Below, piece after piece: positions 43,506-56,050 of a stretch of DNA of 64,000 nt. The position numbers and the translations under genes are program-made. Below the pieces are notes generated by a model. The model ran no database searches. It saw nothing but the letters and a program-made list of their open reading frames with translations, and was not told the DNA's origin. Source of the DNA: Miltochrista miniata (lineage: Eukaryota; Arthropoda; Insecta; Lepidoptera; Erebidae); the NCBI GenBank assembly GCA_933228765.1, contig OW121760.1:26474314-26538313 (forward strand), written 5' to 3'. Positions within the stretch are counted from its first letter, which is position 1; the number at the start of each line of letters is the position of its first letter.

Positions 43506-44931
43506 CGTAGTAAGGATAGAGTGCGATGTAACGTAACATTATTTTTAAACTATCGCGGTTTTAAACTCATACTTAACGAAATATTTTCACTTACATGCAC
43601 CGATCTTTCGAAAACGTTGCAACGTCCTTGGTCGCCTGGAATGACTCTATCAACCCCTTCGGATTTAAAGGCGTGACAATAATCGGTTGTCTATATCCAT
43701 AGCAAAAAAGGTGAATACTCGTATTATATCAAGTTGGGCTAGGTGGCGTTGTATGAGCATGTCATAAAAATACAATATTTTATTCTAGAAACATCAAATC
43801 ATCAAACAAAGCAAATTATGACAGTTCACTGCTGAACTTGACCCCTCAAAATTCACGCCACAACACGGTCCTGAGTCTCTTCTTCTTCTCATAAATGAAT
43901 GGCCCCCCGTTTATCAACGATTCAGCCAATTCCAATAGAAAAATAGATACTAATAAAAAAAATGGCGATACGACAGTCTCACGTCCAATCCATCTTGTAT
44001 TTAGTCGTCGTTATTCTATTAACAAGATGTTGATATGAGGTACATACGCTGTGTCAATTTTGAATTCATGACACTGCTGCCATGCTCCTCTGACTAACCT
44101 GTAAACGACAGTAACTGCGCCAAAGGTCCGGCGACACTATGAATTTGTTACTACTACAACGTTGCAGCAATACTGTGAAACATTTATGTGTTACGCACTA
44201 GAAAAGTAAACGTCGCGATTAAAACGCAGCGGTTTACTTGTTGTTACTAAATTTCTTACACTGAGAAAAAACTCAGAATATTCTCATCTGAAAAAGCGTA
44301 CCTTTTACCTGAAGACGTAGGCATGGGTACCTATAGATGATAATATCATCAGATCTATACCTCTACCTACCTCTACGATGAAAACGGTAGATATTAGTAC
44401 CTACCCATTATATCGAATTTGTATTGAGTACCATGTGTAAGACGTTAAAGTAATTGTCACATTTAAGAAAGTTTTCAACAATAGCCACTACCTTACCTAA
44501 GTGGTTGCTATTGTTAAACATTTTCAAGGCTTTATGAGCAAACGCTTTGAAAACGATTGGTAAAATAATTACCCTCACCTCCACCGCAGTAAAAACGTGG
44601 ATTATAACTGGCTTTACCAAATTGAAATATTCGGAACAATTTTATCTTTCGGTTTTAATACCACAAGAACGAGCTTCCGTCTGACCCAGTGCGTACTTAC
44701 TGGTCAGTGAGTCCGAGGCGACAGTTTATAATTCAAACGTCATGGGTATTCGCTGTGTGACTTTGAAGAGTTAAGTTCAGACGGTTTAAACATGCTAGAA
44801 ACTTTCTAACAATGTTTTTAGCTACGCTATGTAGCCCAAATTGATATGAGCTTGTGCTTTACAATATAGAGCTCTGATGAACATACTTCAATCAATGAAA
44901 TCAGCCAGAACATACTGATATTATTTCTTAA
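43506..44931. other. Intergenic, nothing recognised
   Basis: AT-rich. CAACCCCTTCGGATTTAAAG near 43649 is a SINE-tail fragment. Confidence 0.35.
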
Positions 44932-45136
44932 CTAGTGGACGTCACACGGTTTCACCCGTGTAGCTACCGTTCCCGTACAAATACGGGAATAAAATATACC
45001 CTAATTTACCAGGGGATAGTGTAGCTTCCCAAAAGTTAAAGATTTTTTTCAAATCGATTCAGTAGTTTCAGAGTCTATTTGATCCAAACTAACAATCAAA
45101 AAATCTGATCTTTCCTCTTTAAAACACTAGTATCGA
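44932..45136 (-). mobile_element. Helitron-like non-autonomous element (family H1)
   Basis: CTAGTGGACGTCACACGG at the left, ACACTAGTATCGA at the right, flanked by A (44931) and T (45137). The 3' hairpin is ACACGG/CCGTGT, changed on both arms relative to other copies so that pairing is kept. Confidence 0.75.
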
Positions 45137-45285
45137 TATAGATAAATATGAACACCCAACCTTCGAAACAACCGTTTGAGAATCGTACAAAATATTCGTT
45201 CTGTTCTGGGATTCGAATTCGAGACCAAAAAAAGAAGCTTGGCAGTCTTGTATGCCTTCTTTTCACTAGGCCACTGAGACAATTA
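45137..45285 (-). repeat. tRNA-derived SINE fragment
   Basis: The minus strand carries GTCTCAGTGGCCTAGTGAAA (A-box region) and GAATTCGAATCCCAG (B box), then a body sharing AAATATTTGT/GGGTGTTC-type text with the SINE at 36130. It abuts the H1 element. Confidence 0.65.
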
Positions 45286-45332
45286 TGTAAACTAAGTACA
45301 TAGTTACACAATATTTTAACGAACTTTGTATG

Positions 45333-45517
45333 TCTATATTATAAAAAGATTAGACGTTTTGTTTGCATCGAATAGGCTTCGAAACTACTGAACAGATCTG
45401 AAAAATTCTTTCACTGTTGGGAAGACAACACCATCCCCGGGTGTCATAGGCTATATTTTATTCCCATATTCCCACGGAAACGGGAGCTACGCAGGCAAAG
45501 TCACGTGACGGTAGCTA
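45333..45517 (+). mobile_element. Helitron-like element H1, degraded
   Basis: TCTATATTATAAAAAGATT...TTCTTTCACTGTTGGGAAG...GGAGCTACGCAGGCAAAG follow H1, but the 3' end (GGTAGCTA) has lost CTAG. Confidence 0.6.
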
Positions 45518-46128
45518 TTTTTCATACTTTTATACAAAATACTAGCAAGAAAACTCACCGTAATACGGCACACCACTATTTGCATAGTACCAACGTCCCG
45601 GAGGCGACTGATTTAAAATGCAACCGTTTCAGAAGTTGTGATTGCTTATGAAATCAGCTTTAGTTTACAAGGTAAGTAATAAAACGATAATGTATATTCG
45701 TATTCCCGGCATGCAGCAGCTAGTAATTGTATTGAAACAGTTTATAACTGCACTGAAACTGATTAATAATAACAGTACTGTTTGCTACGGGAGGAGAAAA
45801 TTGAGTTTCTACTTGCAAGAAAGCAAACTGTTGAACATTCGCTTCTAGTTTGCGATCACATGTTTAGTTTCATGCTTAACTAGTTTCTGCCTGGCTTCAC
45901 TCACGTTGTTCTCAAAACTGGTTCTTATGCCAGAAATTTTAAAAAAAGCTATAGCCACAGCGGGTATTACCGTATGTGTCAAAGAGATTTTTACTGATGA
46001 TATTTACTATAAATTAGAGACACATTTTGTCAAATTTTACTACAAAAATTTGCACTTGAAAATTTTTGAAAAAGGCGGGGTTTAATTTTCACTTTTTAAT
46101 CACAGCTTAGTAATTTTCAGTGCATTCT
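45518..46128. other. Intergenic, nothing recognised
   Basis: No gene motif. The frame at 45642-45848 is not recognised. Confidence 0.35.
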
Positions 46129-46333
46129 TCTATAGATACTAATTACATAAAGAGAATTTCGATTGTTTGTTTGCATCGAATAGGCTCCAAAACTACTGAT
46201 CCAATTTGAAAAATTCTTTCACTTTTGATAAGCTACACTATCCTCAGTCCCCAGGTAACATAGGCTATTATTTAATTCCCGTATTCCCACGGAAACTGGA
46301 ACTACGCGGATGAAACCGCGTGACGTGCGCTAG
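46129..46333 (+). mobile_element. Helitron-like element H1
   Basis: Starts TCTATAGATACTAATTACAT and ends ACGCGGATGAAACCGCGTGA + CGTGCGCTAG before T (46334). The 5' flank is T, not A. Confidence 0.7.
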
Positions 46334-46559
46334 TACAGTTAGCATTTAGTCTACTTCAGTTGGCATTTTTCTCGAAAATATTTTTCCTCAAAGGAAAATT
46401 ATTTATGCTTTTTAATCTGTCAGGATCGTGATAGCTTTGTTCAACTTTTGAGTGGGTGTGAAATAAAATCTCATTTTTCGTACAATCAGCCAAATTATAA
46501 AAGAATTTATAAGTAGGTAAATAATGTAGGTAGATAAGTATCTTTATGGACAAGGCCGC

Positions 46560-46840
46560 GCCATAAGGTTGTTTTTTTCTCAGAAAAAAAGTTTTTTTAT
46601 ACCACTAAGGTGGCAGACAAGCATACGGCTCACCAGAAGGACCGGTGGTCTCCGCAGCCTATGAACGTTTGCAACACCAGAGGCGCCACACTCGCGCTGC
46701 CGACCCTGTAAAACCTCCTAAGACCCCTTTTGAAGAACCCCATACTGTAGGCGTTTGGAAAAACCGAGGCAAGGAGAACGTGCACGGGCACGGAAGAAAA
46801 CCCCTATCGGATCCATAGATTTAGAATGTACAAGATGAAC
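46560..46840 (-). repeat. 3' end of a dispersed LINE/SINE, inverted
   Basis: TTTTTTTATACCACTAAGGT, GGCAGACAAGCATACGG and GTTTGCAACACCAGAGG match the ends at 9216 and 60463 in the opposite direction. Confidence 0.55.
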
Positions 46841-46938
46841 AGTGTCAAACTGAAGACGAGACCAAAAATGAAAGATCTATGTGTGAGTTAAATAGTGTTG
46901 TTGAATGGTCACACCTATGTTATCGATAAAAGTATCTG

Positions 46939-47152
46939 TGTTGAGTTGTAAAAAGTATCATTTGTACGTTAGTGAATGACTTACAGATAGATTGCATTGT
47001 GTGATCTGAATCGCGCTTTCAACATTTTCCGTCACCACATATAGTCTCAGCAGATATTCTAGTAATAAATGTTTTCGTCCTGAACCTGGTGTTTTCTTAG
47101 GTGAATTCCTCAAATACTAGTGACTCGTTGGGACGTTTTTGGGAATTATACA
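46939..47152 (+). repeat. BEL/Pao 5' LTR
   Basis: Starts TGTTGAGTTG, ends AATTATACA. AATAAA near 47061. 214 bp. Confidence 0.93.
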
Positions 47153-47339
47153 TGATCCTAGCGAGTCGGATTGCTAAATTGGTTGAGTCAGTCATAAGTG
47201 ACGACATACTACTGCATAGTTTGGTGCAAGAATTTATCGACGTGACGTCGCGACACCCATCAGTTGGCCATAAGAACAGCGGGCTTATGTTGAGCAGAGG
47301 AGAAAGCGGTCAGCGGATTAAACTGCAGTGCATATCTAA

Positions 47340-47686
47340 CAGTGAGCGCACACTAGGCGTCTTGTCGCGACGACATGTCGCGGCGACAAGCTGCGGGCGC
47401 CAAATTACATACATTTTGTTCTAAGCTCCGCACACTGGGCGACATGTCGTCGCGACTCCGCGACAAGCAAGGGGAGTCGCCGCGTCTGTCGCGCTATTGT
47501 CGCGGCGACACGGCGACAGTCGCCCAGCGACAGCTTTTGGAACGAAGTTCCTTATCGCGCGTTGCGAAGACCACAGCGACAGTCGCGGCGACATGTCGCG
47601 GCGTCAAGTCGCCCGATGCAGGCGCACACTGCGCGACAAGTCGCCGCGACATGTCGCCGCGACTGTGTCCTAGTGTGCGCCCACTG
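47340..47686. mobile_element. GC-rich MITE in the BEL leader
   Basis: 347 bp, much richer in GC than its surroundings. The inverted ends CAGTGAGCGCACACTAGG and CAGTGGGCGCACACTAGG (one difference) are flanked by TAA (47337-47339, 47687-47689). Its interior is dense in GTCGCGGCGAC and the palindrome GCGACATGTCGC. The 3-bp TAA duplication suggests PIF/Harbinger mobilisation; the CAG ends would also suit other superfamilies. No coding capacity; the frames across it are composition artefacts. Confidence 0.8.
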
Positions 47687-48078
47687 TAAGTGAAGTATAC
47701 AAGTGACAAACTGTGAGTACTCTTTAATGTAATAATAGTGGACACATAAATTTTAAGTCAATAATAACTTAGAGAAATCAGTGCAAAAAGAGATTAGCTT
47801 TGATTATTTTACAAGTGTTGCATGAACTTAGAATAGTTTCCCAAAAAGTGATAATACGGGGAATCCATGCCGGATTTCGGTTCGGATTGTATGATTGCAA
47901 ACACTTAGAATTTGAACACAAAATTCATCGACTTAGAAAATCTATGAGCAAAATACCATCAACTTAGAAAATTTTATGAGCGATATTCATAAACTTTGAA
48001 TAATTTTGAGCTAGATTCATCAGCGCGGGTTCTTTTAAATCTCATATTCAAATTAAATTGGAACATAACATCACAACA

Positions 48079-51000
48079 ATGGAAGGTTATATTAAAATAC
48101 AGGAAGATACTAAGTCTAAGATTCAAAAGGCTAGAGCTAATTTTAAGAAATCTCCTAAGGAGAGAGTAACCCAGTCATACGTGGAAACTCGCCTGGAAAC
48201 ACTGGAAAACTACTGGAATTCTTATCAAGATATGCATAGAACTATCGTATCGGAAATTGATAGCAAGGATCTAGTGAAGATGAGTTATCACTCTGAAGAT
48301 ATATATGGCATGGTTGAAGAACTCTATACAGATTATAAAACAAAATTAAAAGGATGTATACTTAGATTTAAGAACCCTGCTATGTCTTTATCAGATAAGT
48401 TTACTGTGTCAGACGTTAAGCAACCCCTTGGTGTACGGTTACCCAAAATATCCATCCCTAGTTTTAGCGGTCAATATGCGGAATGGACTAGTTTTCGCGA
48501 TTTATTTGTGTCGTTGATACATAACAACAAGGGATTGGATGACGTCCAAAGGCTACACTATCTCAAGGGATATTTAACGGGTGAAGCCGAACAACTTTTG
48601 CGTCATATTCCAATTACGGCTGCAAATTATAAAGATTGTTGGGATCAGTTAAACCAAAGATACAATAACAAAAGACATTTGGCCAATTGTATTCTAAAGC
48701 GTTTTATGAATCAAAAGAATTTACAAGTAGAATCTTCTAGTGCAATCAAAGAACTTTTGGATACAAGTAATGAATGTATTAACGCTCTTAAAAATTTACA
48801 GATTGACATTTCTACATAGGATGTAATTGCGATTTACATTGTAAGTCTAAAACTAGATACTGAATCAAGAAAACTATGGGAAAGTCAAATAAGTAAATGT
48901 TCTGATGAATTACCTAAACTTTGTGATTTTTTTGAATTTTTAGGTCAACGTTTTAGGTCGATTGAGTTTTTAGATAATAGGAATATTAAACCTCAAGTTA
49001 ATAGTACTCGCACTACAAAGGTTATGCATGTCACATCAGGAACCAATTGTATTTTTTGTAATGAAAGTCATAAGTTGATAAATTGTAAAAAGTTTGCCAA
49101 GGAAAATGTAGACGCACGCCGTAGTTTTGTCCAGACCAGAAGGTTATGTTTCAACTGTTTGGGTTCGAACCATTCAGTATTTTCTTGTCGTTTTACAACC
49201 AATTGTCGCATTTGTAAGAAGAGACATCATAGTCTTCTCCACCCAAAAACAGTCCCTAGAAGTGATCACAGCACCGGTGATCAGGTAGTAGATAGTTTGG
49301 ATTCTACTGCACCGTCTAATTCACAGGGTGAGCCATCTCAAATTGTATCTTGTTTCTCAAATTTGGATAGTCAAGTGTTATTGGCCACTGCCATGATAAA
49401 GGTAGAATCGAGAACGGGTACTTTCATTTTAAGATCTCTATTAGACCAAGGATCTCAAGCATCTTTTTAATCTTTTATAACCGAAGCGGCGGTTCAGATG
49501 CTTGGTCTAAGAAAAATTCCGAACAAGAGCTTTATATCAGGACTTGGTAGTGACCAGACGGCTACATTGCAGTCTCGATGGTATGTAACTATCAAGGTTC
49601 AGTCACGCCATGATCCCAACTTTATTGTTGAAGTAAAAGCTCACGTTCTCAATAAATTGACATCACTGCTTCCAGAAAAAAAGATTGTCCTCAATACACT
49701 GTCAACACAGTTTGCAGATTTACAATTGGCTGATCCTATGTTCAATGTGCCGAATAAGATTGACATTCTACTGGGAGCAGAGGTGTATTGTGAAATATTA
49801 ATGGAAGGAATAATCAAGGGTCTTCCTGGTCTTCCTATGGCGCAGAACACCAGGCTAGGTTGGATCATTTCTGGTCTTGTGTCGTCACCAAAGCAAAATA
49901 ATTCGCTAAATCAGAAAAATATTGTTACCATGCACACACAGGTATCCATCGACGATCTTTTAAGGAAATTTTGGGAACTGGAAGAACCTCCTTCTGACAG
50001 GCAAGGGATGCTATCAGAGGAGGAGCAGGCCTGTGAAGATTTCTTTTCGAAAACCTACAAAAGAAATTCTTCAGGTCGGTATGTGGTCAGGTTGCCTTTT
50101 AAGTCAAGTGATCCCGGTTGTCAATACGGCAATTCGTATGAAATTGCGCGGAAACGGTTTCATTTGCTGGAGAAGAGGTTACTTAATAATCCTGAACTAC
50201 AAACCCAATATTCGAACGTCATAAATGAGTACTTGTCACTTGGTCATATGGAAATAGTTCCAGAAATGCAGATAGAAAAATCTACTGCCGTGTACCTTCC
50301 GCACCATGCTGTTATCAGAAATGATAAAACTACAACTAAGGTTCAAGTAGTATTCGACGCATCCTGTACTTTGAGTAATGGAACCTCATTAAACAAGGAT
50401 ATGTTGGTTGGTCCTACCCTTCAAGCTGAGTTGAGACATATTATCATGCGCTGGCGCTGTTATCCAATATGCCTTGTGTCTGATATAGTTAAAATGTATA
50501 GACAAGTGAAGGTTGCTGAGGCTGATGTTGATTTTCAACGCTTGTTATGGCGTAGGGATCAGAATTCAGAACTTCAACATCTTAGGCTATTAAGAGTTAC
50601 CTTTGGTACATCCTCAGCACCTTACTTGGCTGTACGCAGCTTGCAGCAGCTAGCGCGTGATGAAGGTCATAAGTATCCCTTGGCCGCAGAGAGAGTGCTA
50701 AGGGACTTTTACATGGACGATTTCATGTCAGGTTGTGAAAGAGCTGAAGAGGGTATCCGACTCTACAACGAGATGAATGAGCTTCTTCGGCTTGGTGGAT
50801 TTGAGCTTCAGAAGTGGACAAGTAATGACGATCATTTGATGCAGAAAATAGAAAAAGACAGAAGTATAGAAAAAGAAAATATAGAATTGAGACTAGACTA
50901 AATTATGAAAATACTAGGTTTAACGTGGAACAGATCAAGAGACGAATTTCAGTATACTGTCCAACTTCCTCAACTCGAGACACCTGTAACGAAGCGTAGG

Positions 51001-53289
51001 GTAATCTCGGATATTGCAAAGCTGTATGACCCGCTCGGTTGGTTGGCACCCGTAATAACCACTGGAAAGAGTTTTATTCAGCGGATATGGCTATGAGGTG
51101 TAGGTTGGGACGATGAAATTCCAGCGGATATTTTTAAAGACTGGATTGCATATCGTGAGGCTCTTGTTTATCTCACTACTTTTCAGCTTCCAAGGTGGAT
51201 TGGAACGCGCAGAGATGACATCCACAAAGAACTGCAAGGCTTTTGTGACGCCAGTAACGTTGCTTATGCAGCCGTTGTCTACATCAGAACCATAACAGAG
51301 ACTGGTGAAGTCCGTGTTAGTTTGATCGCTTCTAAATCCAGGCTTGCACCGGTAAAGCAGGTATCTATACCTCGTTTGGAGCTTTGTGGTGCCGTCCTCT
51401 TGGCAAACCTGCTTAAGGAAATATCAGAGGTTTTAGAAGTACCAAAGACAACGATCCACGCATGGACTGACTCCAGCGTTGTCCTTGATTGGCTGAGTAG
51501 TCATCCAAGTAAGTGGAAGACTTTTGTGGCCAATAGGGTTTCTGATATACTTAACTTTGTGGACAGCAGCCAGTGGTCGCACGTTAAATCAGAAGATAAT
51601 CCAGCGGATTGTGCGTCGCGAGGAATACACCCAAAGGATATTTCGAATTTGGCATTATGGAGTAATGGCCCGAAGTGGCTGCAAGAAACTACAGTCCATT
51701 ATAGTAAAGGAAATTTTAAAAAATCTGAGCTAGAGGTGAAGAAAAGCAAGATTTTATGCCACTTAAGTACCGACAGTAATGGTACCGAAATGATGTCAAG
51801 ATTTTCAACACTAAAAAGACTAACCAGAGTCTTATCATATTGTAGAAGATTCCTCAAATACACTGGGGGATCAACTATCAATAAGACAAGGTGGCTTACA
51901 TTTAAGGAAATAAAGGAATCTTTACTTATTTGCATACAAATGTGAAAGAGAACATATTTCCTGGAAGACATAGAATGTTTGCAAAAATGTGGTAAAGTAA
52001 AGGGGAACAGTCAACTTGTCTCGCTTAGCCCGTTCATTGACAGAGAAGGCATCGTCAGGGTTGGGGGGCGTTTACACAATTCTAGCGTGTTGGAAGATAT
52101 GAAGCACCCAATACTACTACCTAGTAAGGCACATCTGACACATCTCATTGTTGCGGACGCTCATGAACGCACACTTCATGGCGGTCCTCAATTAATGCTA
52201 AACTATTTGAGAACACAGTATTGGATTCTGAAGGCAAAGGACCTCGTAAGGCAACATGTTCGGAAGTGTATAGCTTGTGTTCGTCATTCTGCGCAGACAA
52301 GTCATCAGTTGATGGGCCAACTTCCCACCTCTCGGGTTACTGCTTGCCGCCCCTTCCGTCGAAGTGGAGTTGACTATGCGGGACCTATTGCTATAAGATC
52401 ATCAAGGGGACGTGGTTGTCGCTCCACAAAGGGTTATATTTGCTTGTTCATCTGCATGGCTACTCGAGCAATTAATCTTGAAGCTGTTAGTGATCTCACT
52501 TCAAACGCGTTTTTGGCTGCTTTCAAACGTTTTGTAGCACGTAGAGGGCATTGTGCAGAATTGTGGAGTGACAATGGCACCAATTTTGTAGGTGCGAATA
52601 GAGAATTGCAGACTTTACTTAACCAAGAGGGTTCACTTATGACGGCTGATGTGGTTGGCTGCCTAGAGACGAATGGCACAACTTGACATTTTATCCCCCC
52701 CCACGCCCCAAATTTCGGGGATTATGGGAAGCGGGAATAAAATCCACCAAGTATCACTTGAAAAGAGTGATTGCCAATAGCACTCTGACATTTGAGGAAA
52801 TGGTTACTGTTTTATGTCAGATTGAGGCTTGCCTTAACTCTCGACCCATCACTCACGTGATGGAATGGAATGAACGTAAGTTCTATTCCAGAAGACCCGT
52901 ATCCACTCACTCCGGGGCATTTCCTCGTGGGTGAACCACTGATACTTGTACCAGATGCGAATTATGAGACAGAAAATATGAGCACTCTTAAACGCTGGCA
53001 CTTTACACAGCGCCTAGTTCAGGATTTTTGGCGGAGATGGTCTCACGAGTACCTCACTCAGCTTCAACATCGGTACAAATGGTCACACGTCACTCCAGAG
53101 CCAAAGGTAGGGGACATCGTGTTAGTGAAGGAGGATGACCTTCCCCCGGCAAGATGGCTGTATGGAATGATAACTCAAAAACATTCTGGTCTGGACAATC
53201 TTACGCGAGTTGTGTCCTTGAAAAGTAAAGGGTCTATAATAAAGAGGCCAATTTCTAAACTGATTATTTTACCGGTTTCTAATGATTAA
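48079..53289 (+). pseudogene. gag-pol: BEL/Pao Gag-Pol polyprotein, broken
   Basis: ATG at 48079 (MEGYIKIQEDTK). Gag holds the Pao-type domain (LPKISIPSFSGQYAEWTSF). Zinc knuckles follow at about 49050-49240 (CIFCNESHKLINC, CFNCLGSNHSVFSC). The protease motif is LLDQGSQ. RT has VVFDAS and YMDD (near 50713), RNase H has GFCDASNVAYAAV and WTDSSVVLDWL. Integrase has the His-Cys zinc site (HERTLHGG, CIAC), VDYAGP, SDNGTNF and GLWEAGIKS. In-frame stops lie at 48817, 49468, 50899, 51094, 51943 and 52684; TGG-to-stop is likely at 48817 and 52684. A frameshift lies near the C run at 52694 and a second near 52875 returns to the first frame. No functional polyprotein can be made. Confidence 0.93.
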
Positions 53290-53396
53290 GTTAATGTGTA
53301 TTTATTTGTATATAATAACTGTGTCAATATGTCATGTCTTTGTGTTCATTTTACTTTATCTAGTAACTTGTTTAAATATTTATGGAGCTCGTCCAT

Positions 53397-53407
53397 GGTG
53401 GGCGGAA
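53397..53407 (+). promoter_or_regulatory. BEL/Pao polypurine tract (probable)
   Basis: GGTGGGCGGAA immediately precedes the 3' LTR start TGTTGAG. Confidence 0.6.
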
Positions 53408-53618
53408 TGTTGAGTTGTAAAAAGTATCATTTGTACGTTAGTGAATGACTTACAGATAGATTGCATTGTGTGATCTGAATCGCGCTTTCAACATTTTCCG
53501 TCACCACACGTCTCAGCAGATATTCTAGTAATAAATGTTTTCGTCCTGAACTTGGTGTTTTCTTAGGTGAATTCCTCAAATACTAGTGACTCGTTGGGAC
53601 GTTTTTGGGAATTATACA
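53408..53618 (+). repeat. BEL/Pao 3' LTR
   Basis: 211 bp, nearly identical to 46939-47152. Differences are the 3-base gap near CACCACAC and CTTGG for CCTGG. Confidence 0.93.
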
Positions 53619-53643
53619 ATCTGTATAAATGGATGGAATGGAA

Positions 53644-53682
53644 ATGAAACTTCTAAGCACACAAAGTGCTTAGAAGTTTCAT
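53644..53682. repeat. Perfect 17-bp inverted repeat next to the BEL element
   Basis: ATGAAACTTCTAAGCAC, loop ACAAA, then the exact complement. 20 bases from the target duplication. Confidence 0.85.
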
Positions 53683-53990
53683 CTCCAACTTCTTGTTTTG
53701 GGGAATAAATTGTTAATTTGAATGTAATCGACTATGAAAAAGTAAAAATGGTATTATATGGGGTAACTCGTAATTTTTGAAATTCTGTAGTGATCTTACG
53801 ATTTTAACAGGTAATTTATGGCATCGTTCATTGCATTGTTGCCGTACATATAACTATATTTTGCCAATTGAATTTGAAATTTTACTGAAAATCCAACTCT
53901 TATCGTAATATTAAACCTAGAAACTCATTTATTATTGAACCCTAGTAACAATAAAAGATATTACTCGGAGATATTAACCTCGCCAAATTG
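53683..53990. other. Intergenic spacer
   Basis: AT-rich, nothing recognised. Confidence 0.35.
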
Positions 53991-53994
53991 ACGA

Positions 53995-54570
53995 CTCCAC
54001 TGATGGAAACTAATGAAAAGCCGTGGCGCATCTAGCGAATGGGGGTATGCTTGCAGCACACAAGACTTCTGACAGTAGTCCTCAAGTTGGCGGCCCTATG
54101 ATGTGCCTCTTCACGCTCCGCTTGTAGAACCCGGGATTATAAAATGAGGGAAACACATGTGCGGGCAGGTCGTTCCAGGATTTCGTAGTTCGACAGAGGA
54201 ACGATCTTTTGAAACGCTCAGTTCTGGCGAAGATTCTCTCCGCTATATATGAGTAGCACCTCTGCCCGACGTGTTCGGAATCTGTAAGGAGATGGTGGGA
54301 TCAGGTTGAAGAGCTCTTCAGAACATTCGCCGTGATGCATTCAGTAGAAGGCAGCCAAGGACGCTATGGTTCTTTGCTGCGCTAACGGCTCTAGGCTTAC
54401 CGTCATCTTAGGACAACCTATAATTCAAATCGGATAACACGTCTCTGCATAGCGCCAAGCGCGTCCAGTAAGTACCTCGCAGTCATGCGTGCAGTTATCC
54501 CAAAGGTGAGAACAGTATTCGTCGCAGAGGCTAATCTGCACCTTGCACAGCGAACATCCCGGTGTGGCGT
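53995..54570 (-). pseudogene. LINE reverse transcriptase C-terminal fragment
   Basis: The minus strand, in broken frames, reads CDEYCSHLWDNCT, HGECSEELFNLIP, and WNDLPAHVFPSFYNPGFYK-like text. This is the C-terminal part of a common insect LINE (jockey/CR1 group). Stops and frameshifts are numerous. Confidence 0.7.
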
Positions 54571-54600
54571 GGAGTACCTTAAGTGAAGTAAAATTATAAT

Positions 54601-55190
54601 AAACCGGCCAAGTGCGAGTTGGACTCGCCCATGAAGGGTTTCGTAGCAGCAAGTAACATAATATAAAAGTTCTTATAGTTCGTTGTAACTTTGAATGATG
54701 TTTTAACACGTTCGCACTGGTAGTGATTTTTCTCACCGAAAATTGCGGTTTATGACGTATTAAAAAATAACTACCAGCTCTATCTCGTTCAAACCAATTT
54801 TCGTTGGTAGTTTTTATGGCAATGTACATCATATATTCTTTTTAGTTTTATCATTCTCTAAGTTTAGAAGTTATTAAGAAAAAAATGATGTTTGAAACCT
54901 CAATATCATTTTTGAAGACCTATCTATAGACACCCCACACGTATAGGTTTGATGATAAAAAAAATCAGTTTCAGTTCTGAGTATGGGGACCCCCAAAATT
55001 TACTGCTTTTTTTCTAGTTTTATATAAGAATCTTAATGCGGTTCACAGAATACATCTACTTACCAAGTATAAATAGCATAGGCCTTATAGTTTCGGAGAA
55101 AAGTGGCTGTGACACACGGACAGACAGACAGACAGACATGACGAATCTATAAGGGTTCCGTTTTGCCATTTGGCTACGAAACCCTAAAAA
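54601..55190 (+). repeat. Dispersed repeat Z, long copy
   Basis: Starts AAACCGGCCAAGTGCGAGTT, ends GGCTACGAAACCCTAAAAA. Inverted counterpart of 11611-12291 with an inner CAGACAGACAGACAG run. Confidence 0.7.
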
Positions 55191-55889
55191 TTCAACTCAA
55201 AATGGTTCACAAATTTTGTAAATATTATATTAAAATAGGCACAAAGCCCTAAAAAAAGGTTAAATAACACAGTTCGAGTAAAAATCAATCATATTTATAA
55301 TAAATTAAATCCAGATAAGTTTGTTTGTAGCAATGCCACTATAATGAACTATCGACATCCTTATCGATACCTACCCATGACTTTTTTACTGTAAACAGCC
55401 CTTTTTATTTCTGCCTTATATATCCTCCTAAAATGCATTTACACATTAAATATTGTGTTATGTATGAAGGAAAATGCATAATCTACGTTATGAGTTGGAC
55501 TTTCAGTGAAATTTCACATCCAATTTGGCAAAATATGTAAGGCAAAAATGGAATGAACGAAGTCACAAATGACCTATTAAACGAGTCTTTCTTCGTATAA
55601 TTGCGTTTTGTAATATCCTATTCAAACACTAAACACGACACTATTGTTGAAAATATAAAATTTTCTATTTTAATCGTAAGATCACTACAGATTATTGGAT
55701 ATTATGAATAACATAGAGCCGCCATAGGATCCCACCGAGCTCAGCGATTCAAAATACTGACATATGAGTACACAATTTGCTTTCTCTTTTCCTCTCGAGC
55801 TAAGTGCTATGGATAATGAGGTCTCGCTCGCACGCTTTGTATATCTATTGAGAGTAGCGAAAAATTCTAAATCTATGATCGGATCTAAA
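55191..55889. other. Intergenic, nothing recognised
   Basis: AT-rich. Confidence 0.35.
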
Positions 55890-56050
55890 TCTATAGTAAT
55901 ATTGTAAATAAGAAAGATTTGATTGTTTGTTTGTTTGTTTATTTGTTTCGTCGTTCATCGAATATGATCCGAAACTACTGGACTGATAAAAAAAAAACTT
56001 ACTGCAGTGATCGTTTGCAGAACACTGAGTCCGTGGGGCCACAAGCGCTT
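55890..56050. repeat. Helitron H1 5' fragment fused to a 5S-headed SINE head
   Basis: 55890-55986 (TCTATAGTAATATTGTAAAT, (GTTT)n, CCGAAACTACTGGAC) is the H1 5' part. 55998-56050 is the SINE head on the minus strand (complement of CGATCACTGCAGTAAG). Confidence 0.6.

Larger units (their letters stand above)
46939..53618 (+). mobile_element. BEL/Pao LTR retrotransposon, complete but coding-defective
   Basis: LTRs at 46939-47152 and 53408-53618, flanked by a perfect 5-bp duplication ATCTG (46934-46938, 53619-53623). The single long frame runs Gag, protease, RT, RNase H, integrase, the BEL/Pao order. The LTRs differ by one 3-base gap and about two substitutions. A MITE lies in the leader. Confidence 0.95.

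Noticed and set aside
47375..47745. Overlapping frames on both strands (104 and 83 residues)
   Set aside because: They arise from the GC-rich palindromic MITE. Codons mirror each other across strands and no domain is present.
48058..48078. TTG at 48058 as Gag start
   Set aside because: The first ATG in the frame is at 48079; a non-ATG start is not needed.
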